64,000 nucleotides of DNA from positions 337,505-401,504 of the forward strand of contig NZ_KE136363.1 in the NCBI RefSeq assembly GCF_000406965.1. Direction: 5' to 3'. The translations under genes were made by a program, and so were the position numbers. The stretch comes from Enterococcus avium ATCC 14025 (GTDB taxonomy: Bacteria > Bacillota > Bacilli > Lactobacillales > Enterococcaceae). The first letter of the stretch is position 1. Each line of letters begins with the position of its first letter. Of the stretch, positions 36,603 to 47,274 are shown in pieces. The notes below the pieces were generated by a model. It made no database searches, was not told where the DNA came from, and worked only from the letters and a program-made list of their open reading frames with translations.

Positions 36603-37952
36603 ATGCGAACTTTTGAATCATTCAATTTCCAGCCGTTTATTCTTGAAGCCATCAAGGATAAGGGTTTTACTGAACCAACAGCGGTTCAAGAAAAATTAAT
36701 TCCTTTAATTAAAAAAGGGAAAAATGTTGTCGGACAGTCACAAACAGGTTCAGGAAAAACCCATACGTTTTTGCTGCCATTAATGAATAAGATCGACGCC
36801 GCTAAAGATGAGGTTCAAATTGTCATCACAGCGCCAAGCCGCGAACTAGCGACGCAAATTTATCAAGCCGCCATTCAAATTGCAAAATTTTCACCAAATG
36901 AAATCCGCGTAACCAATTTTGTGGGCGGAACTGACAAGCAACGGCAAATCGACAAATTAGCGACGCATCAACCACATGTCGCTATCGGAACCCCAGGTCG
37001 TATCTTAGATATGATGAATGAGCAAGCATTAAAAGTCCATACGGCAGAGTATTTTGTGGTCGACGAAGCGGATATGACTTTGGATATGGGATTTTTAGCT
37101 GAAGTCGATCAAATTGCTGGTCGTTTACCGAAGCATTTACAAATGTTGGTCTTCTCAGCAACGATTCCAGAAAAATTACGTCCCTTCCTATTAAAATACA
37201 TGGAAAATCCTGTGATTGAAGAAATTAAGTCAAAAGCAGTAATTTCCGATACGATCGAAAATTGGCTCATTTCTACTAAAGGACAGGACAAGAATCGTTT
37301 GATTTATCAATTATTGACGATTGGTCATCCATATTTAGCGATTGTTTTCGCCAATACGAAACAGCATGTCGATGAGATCAGTGATTATTTGAAATCACAA
37401 GGGTTAAAAGTCGCGAAGATTCACGGGGATATTTCACCCCGAGAGCGGAAGCGTGTAATGCGCCAAGTACAAAATCTAGATTATCAATATGTTGTCGCAA
37501 CAGACTTGGCTGCTCGAGGAATTGACATTGAAGGGGTTTCTCATGTTATTAACGCAGAGATTCCCCAAGATTTGGATTTCTTTATTCATCGTGTGGGCAG
37601 AACAGGTCGGAACGGCTTGTCTGGCACGGCGATTACTTTGTATGGTCCAAGCGATGAGAACGATGTTAATTTAATTGAAAATCTCGGCGTGACTTTCCAA
37701 CCAAAAGAGATCAAAAATGGGGAAATCATCGATACTTATGATCGTAATCGTCGAAAGAAACGCGAAAAATCAAAAGATGAGCTAGATCCAACTCTAATTG
37801 GTTTGGTTAAAAAATCAAAGAAAAAAATTAAGCCTGGCTACAAGAAAAAAATTGATCGCGCAATTTCTGAATCGAATAAACAAAAACGTCGTGTAGCTCG
37901 TCGTCAAGAAGAACGTGGCGCACGTAAGAATAAAAAGCGTTCAAACTCTTAA
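36603..37952 (+). CDS. cshB: DEAD-box RNA helicase, CshB-like
   Basis: An ATP-dependent RNA helicase of 449 residues. Motifs in order: Q motif PTAVQEKLIP, Walker A SQTGSGKT, PSREL, GTPGR, DEAD in VVDEADMTLD, SAT, ARGIDIEG and HRVGRTGR. A Lys/Arg-rich tail of about 70 residues follows. Size and tail fit CshB, which acts in RNA turnover and cold adaptation in Bacillus; assignment among CshA/B/C is tentative. Confidence 0.88.
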   Translation: MRTFESFNFQPFILEAIKDKGFTEPTAVQEKLIPLIKKGKNVVGQSQTGSGKTHTFLLPLMNKIDAAKDEVQIVITAPSRELATQIYQAAIQIAKFSPNEIRVTNFVGGTDKQRQIDKLATHQPHVAIGTPGRILDMMNEQALKVHTAEYFVVDEADMTLDMGFLAEVDQIAGRLPKHLQMLVFSATIPEKLRPFLLKYMENPVIEEIKSKAVISDTIENWLISTKGQDKNRLIYQLLTIGHPYLAIVFANTKQHVDEISDYLKSQGLKVAKIHGDISPRERKRVMRQVQNLDYQYVVATDLAARGIDIEGVSHVINAEIPQDLDFFIHRVGRTGRNGLSGTAITLYGPSDENDVNLIENLGVTFQPKEIKNGEIIDTYDRNRRKKREKSKDELDPTLIGLVKKSKKKIKPGYKKKIDRAISESNKQKRRVARRQEERGARKNKKRSNS

Positions 37953-37974
37953 AACTTTAGAGAAATGACTATTA

Positions 37975-38013
37975 AAAGAACTTGTATCTGTTAATCCGAT
38001 ACAAGTTCTTTTT
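37975..38013. terminator. Bidirectional terminator
   Basis: AGAACTTGTATC pairs with GATACAAGTTCT, with A and T runs on either side. It closes the helicase and GNAT genes. Confidence 0.9.
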
Positions 38014-38428
38014 GCATTTTGACACAAGGAATACCGTCTTCTTCAAAGATATCCGAAACAACGCGATAGCCGATTTTCTCGTAGAAAGCCTGCGCACTAA
38101 GTTCGGCCGAAAGAACAGACGTCTGACAGCCTTCGAAAAATGCCTGTGACTCAATCCGAGCTAGAAGTTTTGTCCCTAAACCTTGATTGCGATAATCAGG
38201 ATGGACGCATAGACGGTCAGGATTCAACGTCGATTCATCTAATTTTTGATAGCGTACAGTGGCGATGGGGATTTGCTCATCAAAGAAAACGAGATATTGA
38301 CGATCCACTGTATCCAATTGATCAAACTCCAATTCGGGCAAGATATTTTGTTCCAAAACAAAAACCTGGTAGCGTAAAAAAAAGGCAGCAGCCTGCAATT
38401 CTGGTGAAGCTCCAAAAATTTCCTTCAT
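37991..38428 (-). CDS. GNAT-family N-acetyltransferase
   Basis: An acetyltransferase of about 145 residues with the acetyl-CoA loop DYRNQGLGTKLL and the C-terminal AQAFYEKIGYRVVS typical of ElaA/YjcF-like GNAT proteins. The substrate is unknown. The ATG at 38428 has GAGGAAAAAG upstream; two in-frame ATGs further up are possible but lack a good signal. It ends inside a shared bidirectional terminator. Confidence 0.82.
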   Translation of the reverse strand: MKEIFGASPELQAAAFFLRYQVFVLEQNILPELEFDQLDTVDRQYLVFFDEQIPIATVRYQKLDESTLNPDRLCVHPDYRNQGLGTKLLARIESQAFFEGCQTSVLSAELSAQAFYEKIGYRVVSDIFEEDGIPCVKMQKELVSD

Positions 38429-38498
38429 CTTTTTCCTCATTTCTTTGTGATAATGGTATAATTCTAACATATGAGTGTTGGAGGAGGCAGAAAGATTT

Positions 38499-39551
38499 AT
38501 GAACTTATTAGATCAATTAGACTGGTCCTATTGGAAGCGACTGAATCCAAAAGAAAAACGTACCTTGTTAAGCCAGCTTTTGCTTCATTTTGTCAATCCA
38601 TTAATGAAGATTTCAGATATTGAATTAAAGGATTTTGATTTGTACGGTATCAAATGTCAGACGTTTCAGTTGCTGATTGATGAAGAGGAATTTGTCTTTA
38701 TCCCAGGAAATAAAGATGCCATTTTAGGCTGGAACTTAGGAACAAAAGGTCTGTCATTGTTGGAAACCGCACCGAACTCTCCAGAAATAATGATCCCAGA
38801 AGAATTACGCGGACAATATAACTTTTTTGATGTTGATTCTTTAGGAGAACTAATAAATGATAAAACAACAAGTTTGCGTAAAGTACAAATCCCGCCAATG
38901 TTTGTTCAGCGTCATGCTTTACCAGCGGGAACAAACTATTTGGGAGTTTATGATTCGGTAACTGGGAGTTTTTCAGGAGAAGCAGATCAATTTTCTACCT
39001 ATGAAGAGGAAATTAAAAATGTCTTGTCACCAAATTTGACGCCGGAAGAAAGCATGACTTGGTCTTTTCCTAAGAACGTATTAAAAGAAGGACGTTGGTA
39101 TATTGAAATGATCCCTCATTCAGACAGCTACTATGTGTTTAGTCATGAAGAGCATACCTACACCAGTCTACGAAAGAAAATTCGCAAGAAAAATTTTGAT
39201 TTATTAACAGAAGATCAGTGGGAATACGTTAATGGTGCAGGCAGCCGCCGTCTATTTCGGTGGGGCAATGATCTAAATGTCACTGATCCTTATCGCGGCA
39301 AGAACGTTCGGAAGATGATGGAACAAGAGAATATGTTCGGCTTATTCTTTGATACCTCAATGGAACGCTTTGAAATTACCGAAGATCCCGGTGTATTAAA
39401 ACTGACGAATAAGAAGAATCCTGTTGGAATTCCAATTGTTGATTTCCTGCCGCTATCTAGTTATTACAGCAATACGACAACAATGATGCATGAGGAGATT
39501 CTCTCACCAAGTAATTATTTGTATCGTAAAGCAATTCTAATCAAGATCTAG
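38499..39551 (+). CDS. Unknown protein with FGE/SUMF1-like signature
   Basis: A protein of 350 residues. The C-terminal half contains LLTEDQWEYVNGAG followed by RLFRWGND, closely resembling the LPTEAEWEYAARGG...YPWGN signature of formylglycine-generating-enzyme (SUMF1) folds, but the copper-binding cysteines of true FGEs are not evident. The N-terminal 130 residues look like a separate domain. It may be a non-catalytic FGE-fold protein. The start at 38499 follows GGAGGAGGCAG. It lies upstream of the alaS T-box. Confidence 0.6.
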   Translation: MNLLDQLDWSYWKRLNPKEKRTLLSQLLLHFVNPLMKISDIELKDFDLYGIKCQTFQLLIDEEEFVFIPGNKDAILGWNLGTKGLSLLETAPNSPEIMIPEELRGQYNFFDVDSLGELINDKTTSLRKVQIPPMFVQRHALPAGTNYLGVYDSVTGSFSGEADQFSTYEEEIKNVLSPNLTPEESMTWSFPKNVLKEGRWYIEMIPHSDSYYVFSHEEHTYTSLRKKIRKKNFDLLTEDQWEYVNGAGSRRLFRWGNDLNVTDPYRGKNVRKMMEQENMFGLFFDTSMERFEITEDPGVLKLTNKKNPVGIPIVDFLPLSSYYSNTTTMMHEEILSPSNYLYRKAILIKI

Positions 39552-39599
39552 TTTGACTTTTGACAAACTTTTTTCTATACTCTTAAAAGGATAAGGTTT

Positions 39600-39797
39600 A
39601 TTATTTTCGCCTCCACAGAAAGTGCACGATTGCTGAAAGCTGCACGTTGCGTGTAATGAATTGCTCCCGACATTTTTTGATTGAAAAATCAACGCTGCTC
39701 AGCGTTAACGAGCTGAAGAGGTAATGATCAAACTATCATTGCAATCAAGGTGGTACCGCGAGTTTTCGTCCTTGACTGCAGTGGTAGTTTTTATTTT
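39600..39797 (+). promoter_or_regulatory. T-box leader of alaS
   Basis: The T-box sequence AAGGTGGTACCGCG lies at 39747-39760 and is followed by the competing terminator arm CGTCCTTGACTGC and a T-rich stretch. The upstream 140 nt form the Stem I region with several Ala GCN triplets. Uncharged tRNA-Ala binding would stabilise the antiterminator and let alaS be transcribed. Confidence 0.93.
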
Positions 39798-39817
39798 TTG
39801 AGAAAAGAGGAGAACAG

Positions 39818-42451
39818 ATGAAAAAATTATCAAGCGCACAGGTGCGCCAAATGTTTTTAGATTTCTTTAAAACCAAGAATCATATGATTGAACCGAGTGC
39901 GTCATTAGTACCGGTGAACGATCCTACCTTGCTATGGATCAATTCAGGGGTTGCGACGATGAAGAAATACTTCGACGGCAGTGTCGTGCCAGAAAATCCA
40001 CGAATTGCCAATGCACAAAAGTCTATTCGTACAAATGATATTGAAAATGTAGGTAAAACTGCGCGTCATCATACGATGTTTGAAATGCTAGGAAATTTTT
40101 CGATCGGTGATTATTTCAAAGTGGAAGCCATTGAATGGGCTTGGGAATTCTTAACTTCACCTGACTGGATCGGCTTTGATCCAGATAAATTGTATGTAAC
40201 GGTTTATCCTGAAGATAAAGAAGCAAAACGGATCTGGTTAGAAGAAGTCGGAATTCCAGCAGATCACGTGGTTGAAATTGAAGACAACTTCTGGGATTTG
40301 GGCGCTGGTCCAAGCGGTCCCGACTCAGAAATTTTCTATGACCGCGGCGAAGCCTTCAACGATTTAGCTGAAGACGATCCAGAAAATTATCCTGGCGGCG
40401 AAAATGAACGCTATCTAGAAATTTGGAATCTGGTATTCTCAGAATTTAACCATACGCCACAGGATACTTATGAACCATTGCCTCATCAAAATATTGATAC
40501 AGGGATGGGATTAGAACGGATGGTTTCCATCATCCAAGATGCCCCTACCAACTTCGAAACTGATTTATTCTTACCAATCATTGGTAAAGTAGAGGAGTTA
40601 AGCGACAAAAAATATGGTGCTGATAAGCAATTGGATATTTCTTTCAAGGTTATCGCGGATCATATCCGTTCTTTAGCCTTTGCGATTGGTGACGGCGCAT
40701 TACCTTCAAATGAAGGCCGAGGCTATGTTTTGCGTCGTTTATTACGTCGTGCGGTCATGCACGGTAAGAAATTAGGTATTGATCAAGCGTTCTTGTACAA
40801 GCTGGTTCCTGTTGTCGGCGAAATCATGGTGAGCTATTATCCAGAAGTGAAGCAACAGGAGGCTTTCATTGAAAAAGTCGTTCGGACAGAAGAAGAACGT
40901 TTCCATGAAACCATCAATGACGGTTTATCGATGCTGAACGATGTGTTAGCTGAATTAAAAGCGAAAAATGAAACCACGTTAGATGGAAAAGTTATTTTCA
41001 AATTGTACGATACGTTTGGTTTCCCTGTAGAATTAACGGAAGAAGTCGCAGAAGATGAAGGCTTGAAGGTCGATCATGAAGGCTTTGAAGTAGAAATGCA
41101 GGCGCAAAAAGAACGTGCCCGGGCTGCTCGTACAACAGAAAAATCAATGGGCGTTCAAACGGCTTTATTGGGTGATATCAAAGTAGCAAGCAAGTTTGTC
41201 GGCTATGAACATTTGGAAAGTGAAAGTGAATTGCTTGTTATCCTGAAAGATGATGCCATCGTTGATATGGTTGGAGAAGGCGAAGCGCGTTTGATTTTTG
41301 CGGAAACACCATTTTATGCTGAAATGGGCGGACAAATCGCCGATAAAGGAATTATTGTTGATAGCGCAGGTAAAATTATCGCTAATATTACCGATGTCCA
41401 AAAGGCACCAAATGGCCAAGCTTTGCACACGGTTGAAATCCTTGGATCATTAAAAGAAGGCGAAAAATACTTTTTGCAAGTCAATGCCGCTTACCGCAAT
41501 AAGATCATCAAAAATCATACAGCGACTCATGTTCTACACAAAGCCTTGAAGGAAGTGCTAGGCGATCATGCAAACCAAGCCGGTTCATTAGTGACAGACA
41601 AGCATTTACGTTTTGACTTTACACATTTCGGTCAAGTGACAGCAGTTGAACTAAAAGAAATGGAAAAAATCGTCAACCAAAAAATCTGGGAAGCTATTCC
41701 TGTGGTAACAATCGAAACCGATATTGACACAGCGAAAAATATGGGCGCAATGGCCTTGTTCGGTGAAAAATACGGACATGATGTACGTGTAGTAAACATC
41801 GGCGACTGGTCGATCGAGCTATGCGGAGGTACGCATGTAGCGAATACAGAAGATATTGGCTTATTCAAGATTGTCTCTGAATCAGGTATCGGTGCCGGCG
41901 TACGTCGGATCGAAGCGTTGACCGGCAAAGAAGCCTATGAAGCTTTCCGTGATGAAGAAGAACAATTAATGCAAGTGGCACAAATCGTGAAATCACCACA
42001 AATCAAAGAAGTTGTTAGCAAAACCGAGCAATTGCAACAGCAATTACGTGAGCTGCAAAAAGAAAATGAACAACTAGCGACAAAACTAGCGAACCAACAA
42101 GCAGGCGACGTCTTCAAGGATGTCAAAGAAATCAACGGCACGACCGTGATTACTGCTCAGGTTAACGTAAAAGATATGAATCAATTGCGTCAACTAGCGG
42201 ATCAATGGAAGCAAAAAGCTTTGTCTGATGTGTTGGTTCTTGGAACCGTTCAAGGGGAGAAAGTGAATCTACTAGCAGCCATGAGTCCAGCAGCCAATGA
42301 AAAAGGCTTGAAGGCTGGCGATCTGATCAAAGCGATCGCGCCAAAAGTCGGCGGCGGCGGCGGTGGACGTCCAGACATGGCTCAAGCCGGTGGGAAAAAT
42401 CCAGCAGGTCTAGCTGATGCATTAGCAGAAGTGGCCAACTGGTTAGCATAA
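39818..42451 (+). CDS. alaS: Alanyl-tRNA synthetase
   Basis: A class II synthetase of 877 residues. The N-terminal catalytic domain has [10 protein letters not shown] and [17 protein letters not shown]. The editing domain has zinc ligands in [11 protein letters not shown] and [13 protein letters not shown]. The C-terminal oligomerisation/C-Ala domain ends in a Gly-rich [15 protein letters not shown] motif. It is preceded by a T-box and followed by a terminator, so it is transcribed on its own. Confidence 0.97.
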   Translation: MKKLSSAQVRQMFLDFFKTKNHMIEPSASLVPVNDPTLLWINSGVATMKKYFDGSVVPENPRIANAQKSIRTNDIENVGKTARHHTMFEMLGNFSIGDYFKVEAIEWAWEFLTSPDWIGFDPDKLYVTVYPEDKEAKRIWLEEVGIPADHVVEIEDNFWDLGAGPSGPDSEIFYDRGEAFNDLAEDDPENYPGGENERYLEIWNLVFSEFNHTPQDTYEPLPHQNIDTGMGLERMVSIIQDAPTNFETDLFLPIIGKVEELSDKKYGADKQLDISFKVIADHIRSLAFAIGDGALPSNEGRGYVLRRLLRRAVMHGKKLGIDQAFLYKLVPVVGEIMVSYYPEVKQQEAFIEKVVRTEEERFHETINDGLSMLNDVLAELKAKNETTLDGKVIFKLYDTFGFPVELTEEVAEDEGLKVDHEGFEVEMQAQKERARAARTTEKSMGVQTALLGDIKVASKFVGYEHLESESELLVILKDDAIVDMVGEGEARLIFAETPFYAEMGGQIADKGIIVDSAGKIIANITDVQKAPNGQALHTVEILGSLKEGEKYFLQVNAAYRNKIIKNHTATHVLHKALKEVLGDHANQAGSLVTDKHLRFDFTHFGQVTAVELKEMEKIVNQKIWEAIPVVTIETDIDTAKNMGAMALFGEKYGHDVRVVNIGDWSIELCGGTHVANTEDIGLFKIVSESGIGAGVRRIEALTGKEAYEAFRDEEEQLMQVAQIVKSPQIKEVVSKTEQLQQQLRELQKENEQLATKLANQQAGDVFKDVKEINGTTVITAQVNVKDMNQLRQLADQWKQKALSDVLVLGTVQGEKVNLLAAMSPAANEKGLKAGDLIKAIAPKVGGGGGGRPDMAQAGGKNPAGLADALAEVANWLA

Positions 42452-42460
42452 TTTCCAATT

Positions 42461-42496
42461 AAAGGACAGCATCTTTGTGACGCTGTCCTTTTTTTA
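42461..42496 (+). terminator. alaS terminator
   Basis: AAAGGACAGC pairs with GCTGTCCTTT, followed by a T run. Confidence 0.92.
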
Positions 42497-42594
42497 TGAG
42501 AATATGACTATTCCATAGCAACTTTCTTTTATTACTAAGGCGGTTTAGGTATAATTCAAATGAGAGAATTATTTTTCTGAAAAGAGGGGACCAT

Positions 42595-44055
42595 TTGGGA
42601 ATTATTGAGCAAATTATTTTATTTATTTTTATTGTCAACTTAGTGGGGGCAATCATTACTGTTTTTCGTAAACCGCGGAATATCACGACAATTTGGGCCT
42701 GGCTTTTGACCTTGATCTTTTTGCCAGTCATCGGATTTTTAATTTATGCCTTTTGCGGTCGTGGTATTGACGGCGAAACCATGTATCTTTTCGAGCAAGA
42801 TGACGAGGCTCGAGTTAAAGAGATTAATGAAATTATCCAGCAAGACAATCGTCATGTCGACCACAACGAACCAGATCAATTGTATCCAGCAGCGACAGCC
42901 ATGGTGAAATATTTTAAAAATTTGGATGAATCACCGTTGGCAATCCGTAACGAGTTAGAATTTTTCCTAGATGGAACGGCGAAATTTGAACGCTTATTTG
43001 AGGATTTGCGCAATGCGCAAAGTACGATTCACGTCGAATATTACGCCTTCTTTAATGACCGCATCGGTAATCGCTTCATGCGGATTTTGGAGGAAAAGGC
43101 AGCTCAAGGCGTGGAAGTACGAATGATCTATGATCCGTGGGGGGCACCAAAAACAAATAAAAGCTTTTTTTCAACCTTGATTAAAAATGGCGGCAAGGTG
43201 GCGCCTTTTATTACCTCAAGAAACATTTTGGCTAAGACACGCTTAAATTATCATTTGCATCGAAAAATTGTTGTGGTAGATGGTCAGATTAGTTGGACAG
43301 GCGGTTTTAATGTCGGAGATCAGTATCTCGGGGAATCTAAACGCTTTGGAAGATGGCGCGATACTCACGGTCGGATCGAGGGAACAGCTAGTTTCACGTT
43401 GCAGGAAATTTTTATTCGCGATTGGAATGCTTCTGTCACGAACAAAGCCGATCGGATGAGTTATTTACCAGAATATTTTGTTTTACCGCAAAAGCAGATT
43501 GAAAAAGGTGTACCAATGCAAATCGTGGCCGATGGTCCTGATTCCAGCGAACAGATTATTAAAGACGGCTTTGTTCGCATGATCTTAGCAGCTGAAAAAA
43601 GTGTCTGGATTCAAAGTCCGTATCTTGTACCAGATGAGACCATGATTTCTGCTATCTTAATTGCAGTACGATCAGGAATTGATGTAAGAATCATGATTCC
43701 AAATATGCCAGACCATCCATTCATTTACCGAGCTACTCAATATTATGCTAATTATTTCCATCAACGAGGGGTAAAAATTTACCATTACGCAGACGGCTTT
43801 TTACATTCCAAAACGATTGTCGTTGATGATGAGCTGGCTAGTTTCGGCTCAACCAATCAAGATATCCGCAGCTATGAGTTAAACTTCGAGGTCAGCAGCT
43901 TCATCTATGATCCAGCGATTGCACAGCTATTCCGAACTATCTTTGAAGAGGATATGAAGGAATGTATTCTGTTAACAGATGAAATAATCGCCAATCAATC
44001 TCACTGGTTGAATTTCAAACAGCGCTTCTCACGTTTATTATCACCTGTTTTATAG
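42595..44055 (+). CDS. cls: Cardiolipin synthase
   Basis: A phospholipase D superfamily enzyme of 486 residues that joins two phosphatidylglycerols into cardiolipin. Two N-terminal membrane helices (about 5-25 and 33-55) precede two HKD motifs: HLHRKIVVVDGQISWTGG and LHSKTIVVDDELASFGSTN. The start is TTG after GAGGGG. Its stop is directly adjacent to the end of the convergent RNase HI gene, without a spacer or an obvious terminator. Confidence 0.93.
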   Translation: MGIIEQIILFIFIVNLVGAIITVFRKPRNITTIWAWLLTLIFLPVIGFLIYAFCGRGIDGETMYLFEQDDEARVKEINEIIQQDNRHVDHNEPDQLYPAATAMVKYFKNLDESPLAIRNELEFFLDGTAKFERLFEDLRNAQSTIHVEYYAFFNDRIGNRFMRILEEKAAQGVEVRMIYDPWGAPKTNKSFFSTLIKNGGKVAPFITSRNILAKTRLNYHLHRKIVVVDGQISWTGGFNVGDQYLGESKRFGRWRDTHGRIEGTASFTLQEIFIRDWNASVTNKADRMSYLPEYFVLPQKQIEKGVPMQIVADGPDSSEQIIKDGFVRMILAAEKSVWIQSPYLVPDETMISAILIAVRSGIDVRIMIPNMPDHPFIYRATQYYANYFHQRGVKIYHYADGFLHSKTIVVDDELASFGSTNQDIRSYELNFEVSSFIYDPAIAQLFRTIFEEDMKECILLTDEIIANQSHWLNFKQRFSRLLSPVL

Positions 44056-44436
44056 TTATTTTCGCAAACCTTGGCGGGCAAGATTGTCCGCCCCTTTATT
44101 TTTTGCTTCTGGAATCCATTGTAGAATCAGCAGGGGAAATTGCGGCGCTAATTCATTAAACTCTGATAAATATGGCTGAAAGAGCTTGTTTTTTGTTTGT
44201 CCTTGGTCTAAAATTTTTATTGCAGTTTTACTATCAGAATAAAGTAAAATCGTTTGATCGTTCAGCTTTTGGTCGATCAAATAGGTTAGTGCATGGAGAA
44301 TCACTGCTAATTCTGCTTGATGATTGTTGGTTTCAGGCAGTGAGATTGCAAGCTGTTCTTGCTTTTCAGAAATAATAAGAATGCCGCCGCCGCTCTTTTG
44401 AGTATTCGTAGCCGCATCAGTATAAACTTTTAACAT
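44056..44436 (-). CDS. RNase HI family protein
   Basis: A protein of 126 residues with the acidic RNase H residues in VYTDAA, NHQAELAVI, LYSDSKTA and GADNLARQ. It is short and lacks the basic protrusion of E. coli RNase HI, like the YpeP/YpdQ group of Bacilli. Activity on RNA/DNA hybrids is inferred. The ATG at 44436 has AAAGGATG upstream. It is divergent from ebsA, the usual neighbour in enterococci. Confidence 0.85.
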   Translation of the reverse strand: MLKVYTDAATNTQKSGGGILIISEKQEQLAISLPETNNHQAELAVILHALTYLIDQKLNDQTILLYSDSKTAIKILDQGQTKNKLFQPYLSEFNELAPQFPLLILQWIPEAKNKGADNLARQGLRK

Positions 44437-44473
44437 AATGATCATCCTTTTTTAGAAGAGTAGGAGTATATGA

Positions 44474-44908
44474 ATGAAGACAAAACGCTATTTTTGGCAA
44501 CCAGAGCTGTCAATCAGCATTATTTATTGGTCGTTGACCTTTATTGTTCTTTTTTATGGTTTGATTCTGACCTTAGAGAAAACACGGCCTTATTTACAGG
44601 GTAATATTGTGATCGGCATCGCCATTTTATTTGCTGTTGTCGGCCTTCATCGCTATTTGAACATTGACGAAACCGGTATAAGTGTCCGATACGCAAGAGT
44701 TTGGCGCCGTGAGACTCTTTTACGGGAGCATATCGATTATTTAACACCGTGTAAAGACGGGGTGATTATCCAGCGAAAAGGACTTAGCGGAGCAGCTTTC
44801 CATTTTGCTATGCGTAAAAAAAGAAAAGAAGCCTTTATAAAAGACTTTATAACGTTTTATCCAGAAATTGAAATCAGAGAAATAAACGAAAAGATCAGTC
44901 ATGACTGA
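44474..44908 (+). CDS. ebsA: EbsA-family membrane protein
   Basis: A protein of 144 residues with two membrane helices (about 15-34 and 42-60) and a soluble C-terminal PH-like region with IDETGISVRYARVWRRE. It resembles EbsA of Enterococcus, first linked to surface binding substance of the conjugation system; its function is not established. The gene context (RNase HI on one side, cold-shock protein on the other) supports the assignment. The ATG follows GTAGGAGTATATGA. Confidence 0.7.
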   Translation: MKTKRYFWQPELSISIIYWSLTFIVLFYGLILTLEKTRPYLQGNIVIGIAILFAVVGLHRYLNIDETGISVRYARVWRRETLLREHIDYLTPCKDGVIIQRKGLSGAAFHFAMRKKRKEAFIKDFITFYPEIEIREINEKISHD

Positions 44909-44922
44909 TCTTTTCGTTTATT
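44881..44922. terminator. Perfect palindromic bidirectional terminator
   Basis: A 42-nt perfect palindrome centred on GTCATGAC, with arms AATAAACGAAAAGATCAGTC. It overlaps the last codons and stop of ebsA and the stop of the convergent cold-shock gene. Confidence 0.85.
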
Positions 44923-45118
44923 TCTTTTTTACATGAGCTGCTTGCATCCCGCGAGCACCCTCCACAATTACAAAATCAACCTCGTCACCCGGATCCAAGC
45001 TTTTGAATCCATCTTCCTCAATCGCGGTGAAGTGAACAAAAACTTCTTGATTTTCATCATAGGCAATAAAACCGTACCCTTTTTTTTCATCAAACCATTT
45101 AACAATGCCACTATTCAT
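44918..45118 (-). CDS. cspA: Cold-shock protein, CspA family
   Basis: An OB-fold single-strand nucleic acid chaperone of 66 residues. RNP1 KGYGFI and RNP2 VFVHFT are intact. The start at 45118 (MNSGIVKWFDEKKGYGF) is fixed by homology; AAAGGGG lies upstream. The paralogue number cannot be given. Confidence 0.93.
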   Translation of the reverse strand: MNSGIVKWFDEKKGYGFIAYDENQEVFVHFTAIEEDGFKSLDPGDEVDFVIVEGARGMQAAHVKKK

Positions 45119-45292
45119 TACGCAACACCCCTTTGCAATTGCTGGTTTTATTATACGTGAAGGAAACAAAAATTGCGAATCAATACGTTTGATAATTCTA
45201 AGTGGTGTTTTTCTTTAAAAAATTCGTTATAATAAAAAGGAACGAATAAAAAAGTGTATTTTTCTGAGTAACGTTCGGGAAAGGGAGTTTTT

Positions 45293-46966
45293 ATGAAAAC
45301 TGATATCGAAATATCTCAAGCGACGACTTTAGCACCAATTACGGAGGTCGCAGAAAAAATCAACTTATCTTTTGATGATTTGGAATTGCATGGCAAATAC
45401 AAAGCAAAAATTGAGTTTGATGCTTTAGAACGAATGAAAGAAAATCCAGAAGGCAAATTGATTCTTGTCACATCAATCAATCCAACGCCGGCAGGGGAAG
45501 GAAAATCAACTGTTACGATTGGATTAGGCGATGCTTTAAATAAAATAGGCAAGAAGACTGTGATCGCTCTTCGTGAGCCTTCTTTAGGACCAGTGATGGG
45601 TATCAAAGGCGGCGCAACTGGTGGAGGCTACGCACAGGTCTTACCTATGGAAGATATTAATCTGCACTTTACTGGCGATATGCACGCGATCACAACGGCA
45701 AATAATGCGTTATCAGCTTTACTGGATAATCATATCCATCAAGGAAATCAATTAAACATCGATGCCCGGCGCGTGATTTGGAAACGGGTTGTTGATCTGA
45801 ATGACCGTGAGTTGCGCCATATCACTGTTGGCTTGGGCGGTCCGATCAATGGAGTTCCCCGCGAAGACGGCTTTGATATTACTGTTGCCAGTGAAATTAT
45901 GGCAATTTTATGTTTAGCAACAGATATTGAAGACTTGAAGCAGCGCTTATCAAATATCGTTGTTGCCTATACCTTTGATCGTGAGCCCGTAACAGTCGGC
46001 GATTTGAAGGTGGAAGGAGCACTAGCGCTTGTTCTTAAAGACGCAATCAAACCTAATTTGGTTCAAACCATTTATCAAACCCCTGCGTTTGTGCATGGCG
46101 GACCATTTGCGAATATCGCTCATGGCTGTAATAGTATTTTAGCAACTCGAGCTGCTCTGCACTGCGGTGATTATGTGGTCACAGAAGCGGGCTTTGGTGC
46201 GGATCTTGGCGGGGAAAAATTCTTGGATATTAAAGTTCCTAGTTTAGGAAAAGCTCCCGACGCTGTAGTGATCGTTGCAACTATCAGAGCACTGAAGATG
46301 CATGGCGGAATGGCTAAAGCTGATTTAAGTATGGAAAATCTTGATGCATTGAAAAACGGCTTCAGCAATTTAGCCAAGCATATTCGTAATATGCGCAAAT
46401 ATGGATTACCAGTAGTTGTTGCTATCAACGAATTTATCAGTGACACTGACAAGGAAATTACACTATTAAAAGAACTTTGCGAACAAGAAGATGTGAAGGT
46501 CGAGTTGGCTAGCGTCTGGGAGAAAGGACCTGACGGCGGCATCGATTTAGCAAAGACAGTTGTTGAGACGATTGCAAATGAAAAAAATCATTTCCATTCA
46601 ATCTTTACCAGAGAACATGATGACTTAACTGAAAAAGTTGAAACGATCGTTCGCGAGATTTATGGCGGGAATGAAGTTATCTATAGTAAAAAAGCACAGC
46701 AGCAATTGGCCAGCTTCAAGAAATATGGATGGGATCGTTTGCCTATTTGCATGGCGAAGACACAGTATTCATTATCAGACGACCCAAGTAAATTAGGGGC
46801 TCCAATTGATTTTGATGTGACGATCCGCGAATTTGTACCGAAGATTGGCGCAGGATTTGTCGTAGCGCTGACTGGTGACGTCATGACGATGCCGGGATTA
46901 CCTAAAAAGCCTGCCGCTTTAAATATGGATGTTGATGAAAAGGGCAATGCTATCGGCTTGTTCTAG
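45293..46966 (+). CDS. fhs: Formate-tetrahydrofolate ligase
   Basis: Makes 10-formyl-THF from formate, THF and ATP to feed purine synthesis and initiator tRNA formylation. A protein of 557 residues with the P-loop [14 protein letters not shown] and the family signatures [15 protein letters not shown] and [14 protein letters not shown]. The ATG follows GGAAAGGGAG. It is monocistronic with a terminator. Confidence 0.97.
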   Translation: MKTDIEISQATTLAPITEVAEKINLSFDDLELHGKYKAKIEFDALERMKENPEGKLILVTSINPTPAGEGKSTVTIGLGDALNKIGKKTVIALREPSLGPVMGIKGGATGGGYAQVLPMEDINLHFTGDMHAITTANNALSALLDNHIHQGNQLNIDARRVIWKRVVDLNDRELRHITVGLGGPINGVPREDGFDITVASEIMAILCLATDIEDLKQRLSNIVVAYTFDREPVTVGDLKVEGALALVLKDAIKPNLVQTIYQTPAFVHGGPFANIAHGCNSILATRAALHCGDYVVTEAGFGADLGGEKFLDIKVPSLGKAPDAVVIVATIRALKMHGGMAKADLSMENLDALKNGFSNLAKHIRNMRKYGLPVVVAINEFISDTDKEITLLKELCEQEDVKVELASVWEKGPDGGIDLAKTVVETIANEKNHFHSIFTREHDDLTEKVETIVREIYGGNEVIYSKKAQQQLASFKKYGWDRLPICMAKTQYSLSDDPSKLGAPIDFDVTIREFVPKIGAGFVVALTGDVMTMPGLPKKPAALNMDVDEKGNAIGLF

Positions 46967-46972
46967 CATGAC

Positions 46973-47016
46973 AAATGGAGCAAACACTCGTGAAAGCGGG
47001 AGTTTGCTCCATTTTT
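46973..47016 (+). terminator. fhs terminator
   Basis: AAATGGAGCAAAC pairs with GTTTGCTCCATTT, continuing into a T run. Confidence 0.9.
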
Positions 47017-47080
47017 GTATATTCAAAAGCAGATTTTGCATATTTTTACTAAAACATGCAAAATAATTTATAAAAAACCA

Positions 47081-47109
47081 TTGACTTGTATAAATACTAC
47101 ACGTATAAT
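47081..47109 (+). promoter_or_regulatory. Promoter of argCJBD with an ArgR-box-like spacer
   Basis: TTGACT (47081-47086) and TATAAT (47104-47109) are separated by 17 nt. The spacer reads TGTATAAATACTACA, resembling an ARG box half-palindrome, so ArgR-type repression in the presence of arginine is plausible. About 165 nt of leader follow before argC. Confidence 0.75.
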
Positions 47110-47274
47110 CGTCAGAAATAGCAGCTTTCTAATCGTATTATTATTCAATTCCAAGAATATCAGCTTCGCTTTTCGCGGTTTATATAGTGAACAAAAAATC
47201 AGGCACACCAAAAGTTCACCAAGCTAATGGAATAATATACGGCTTGAACATCAGAAGAAAAAGGAGGGATTAAT

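Noticed and set aside
47015-47227. 70-codon frame between fhs and argC
   Set aside because: It starts inside the fhs terminator and spans the arg promoter, with no ribosome binding site.
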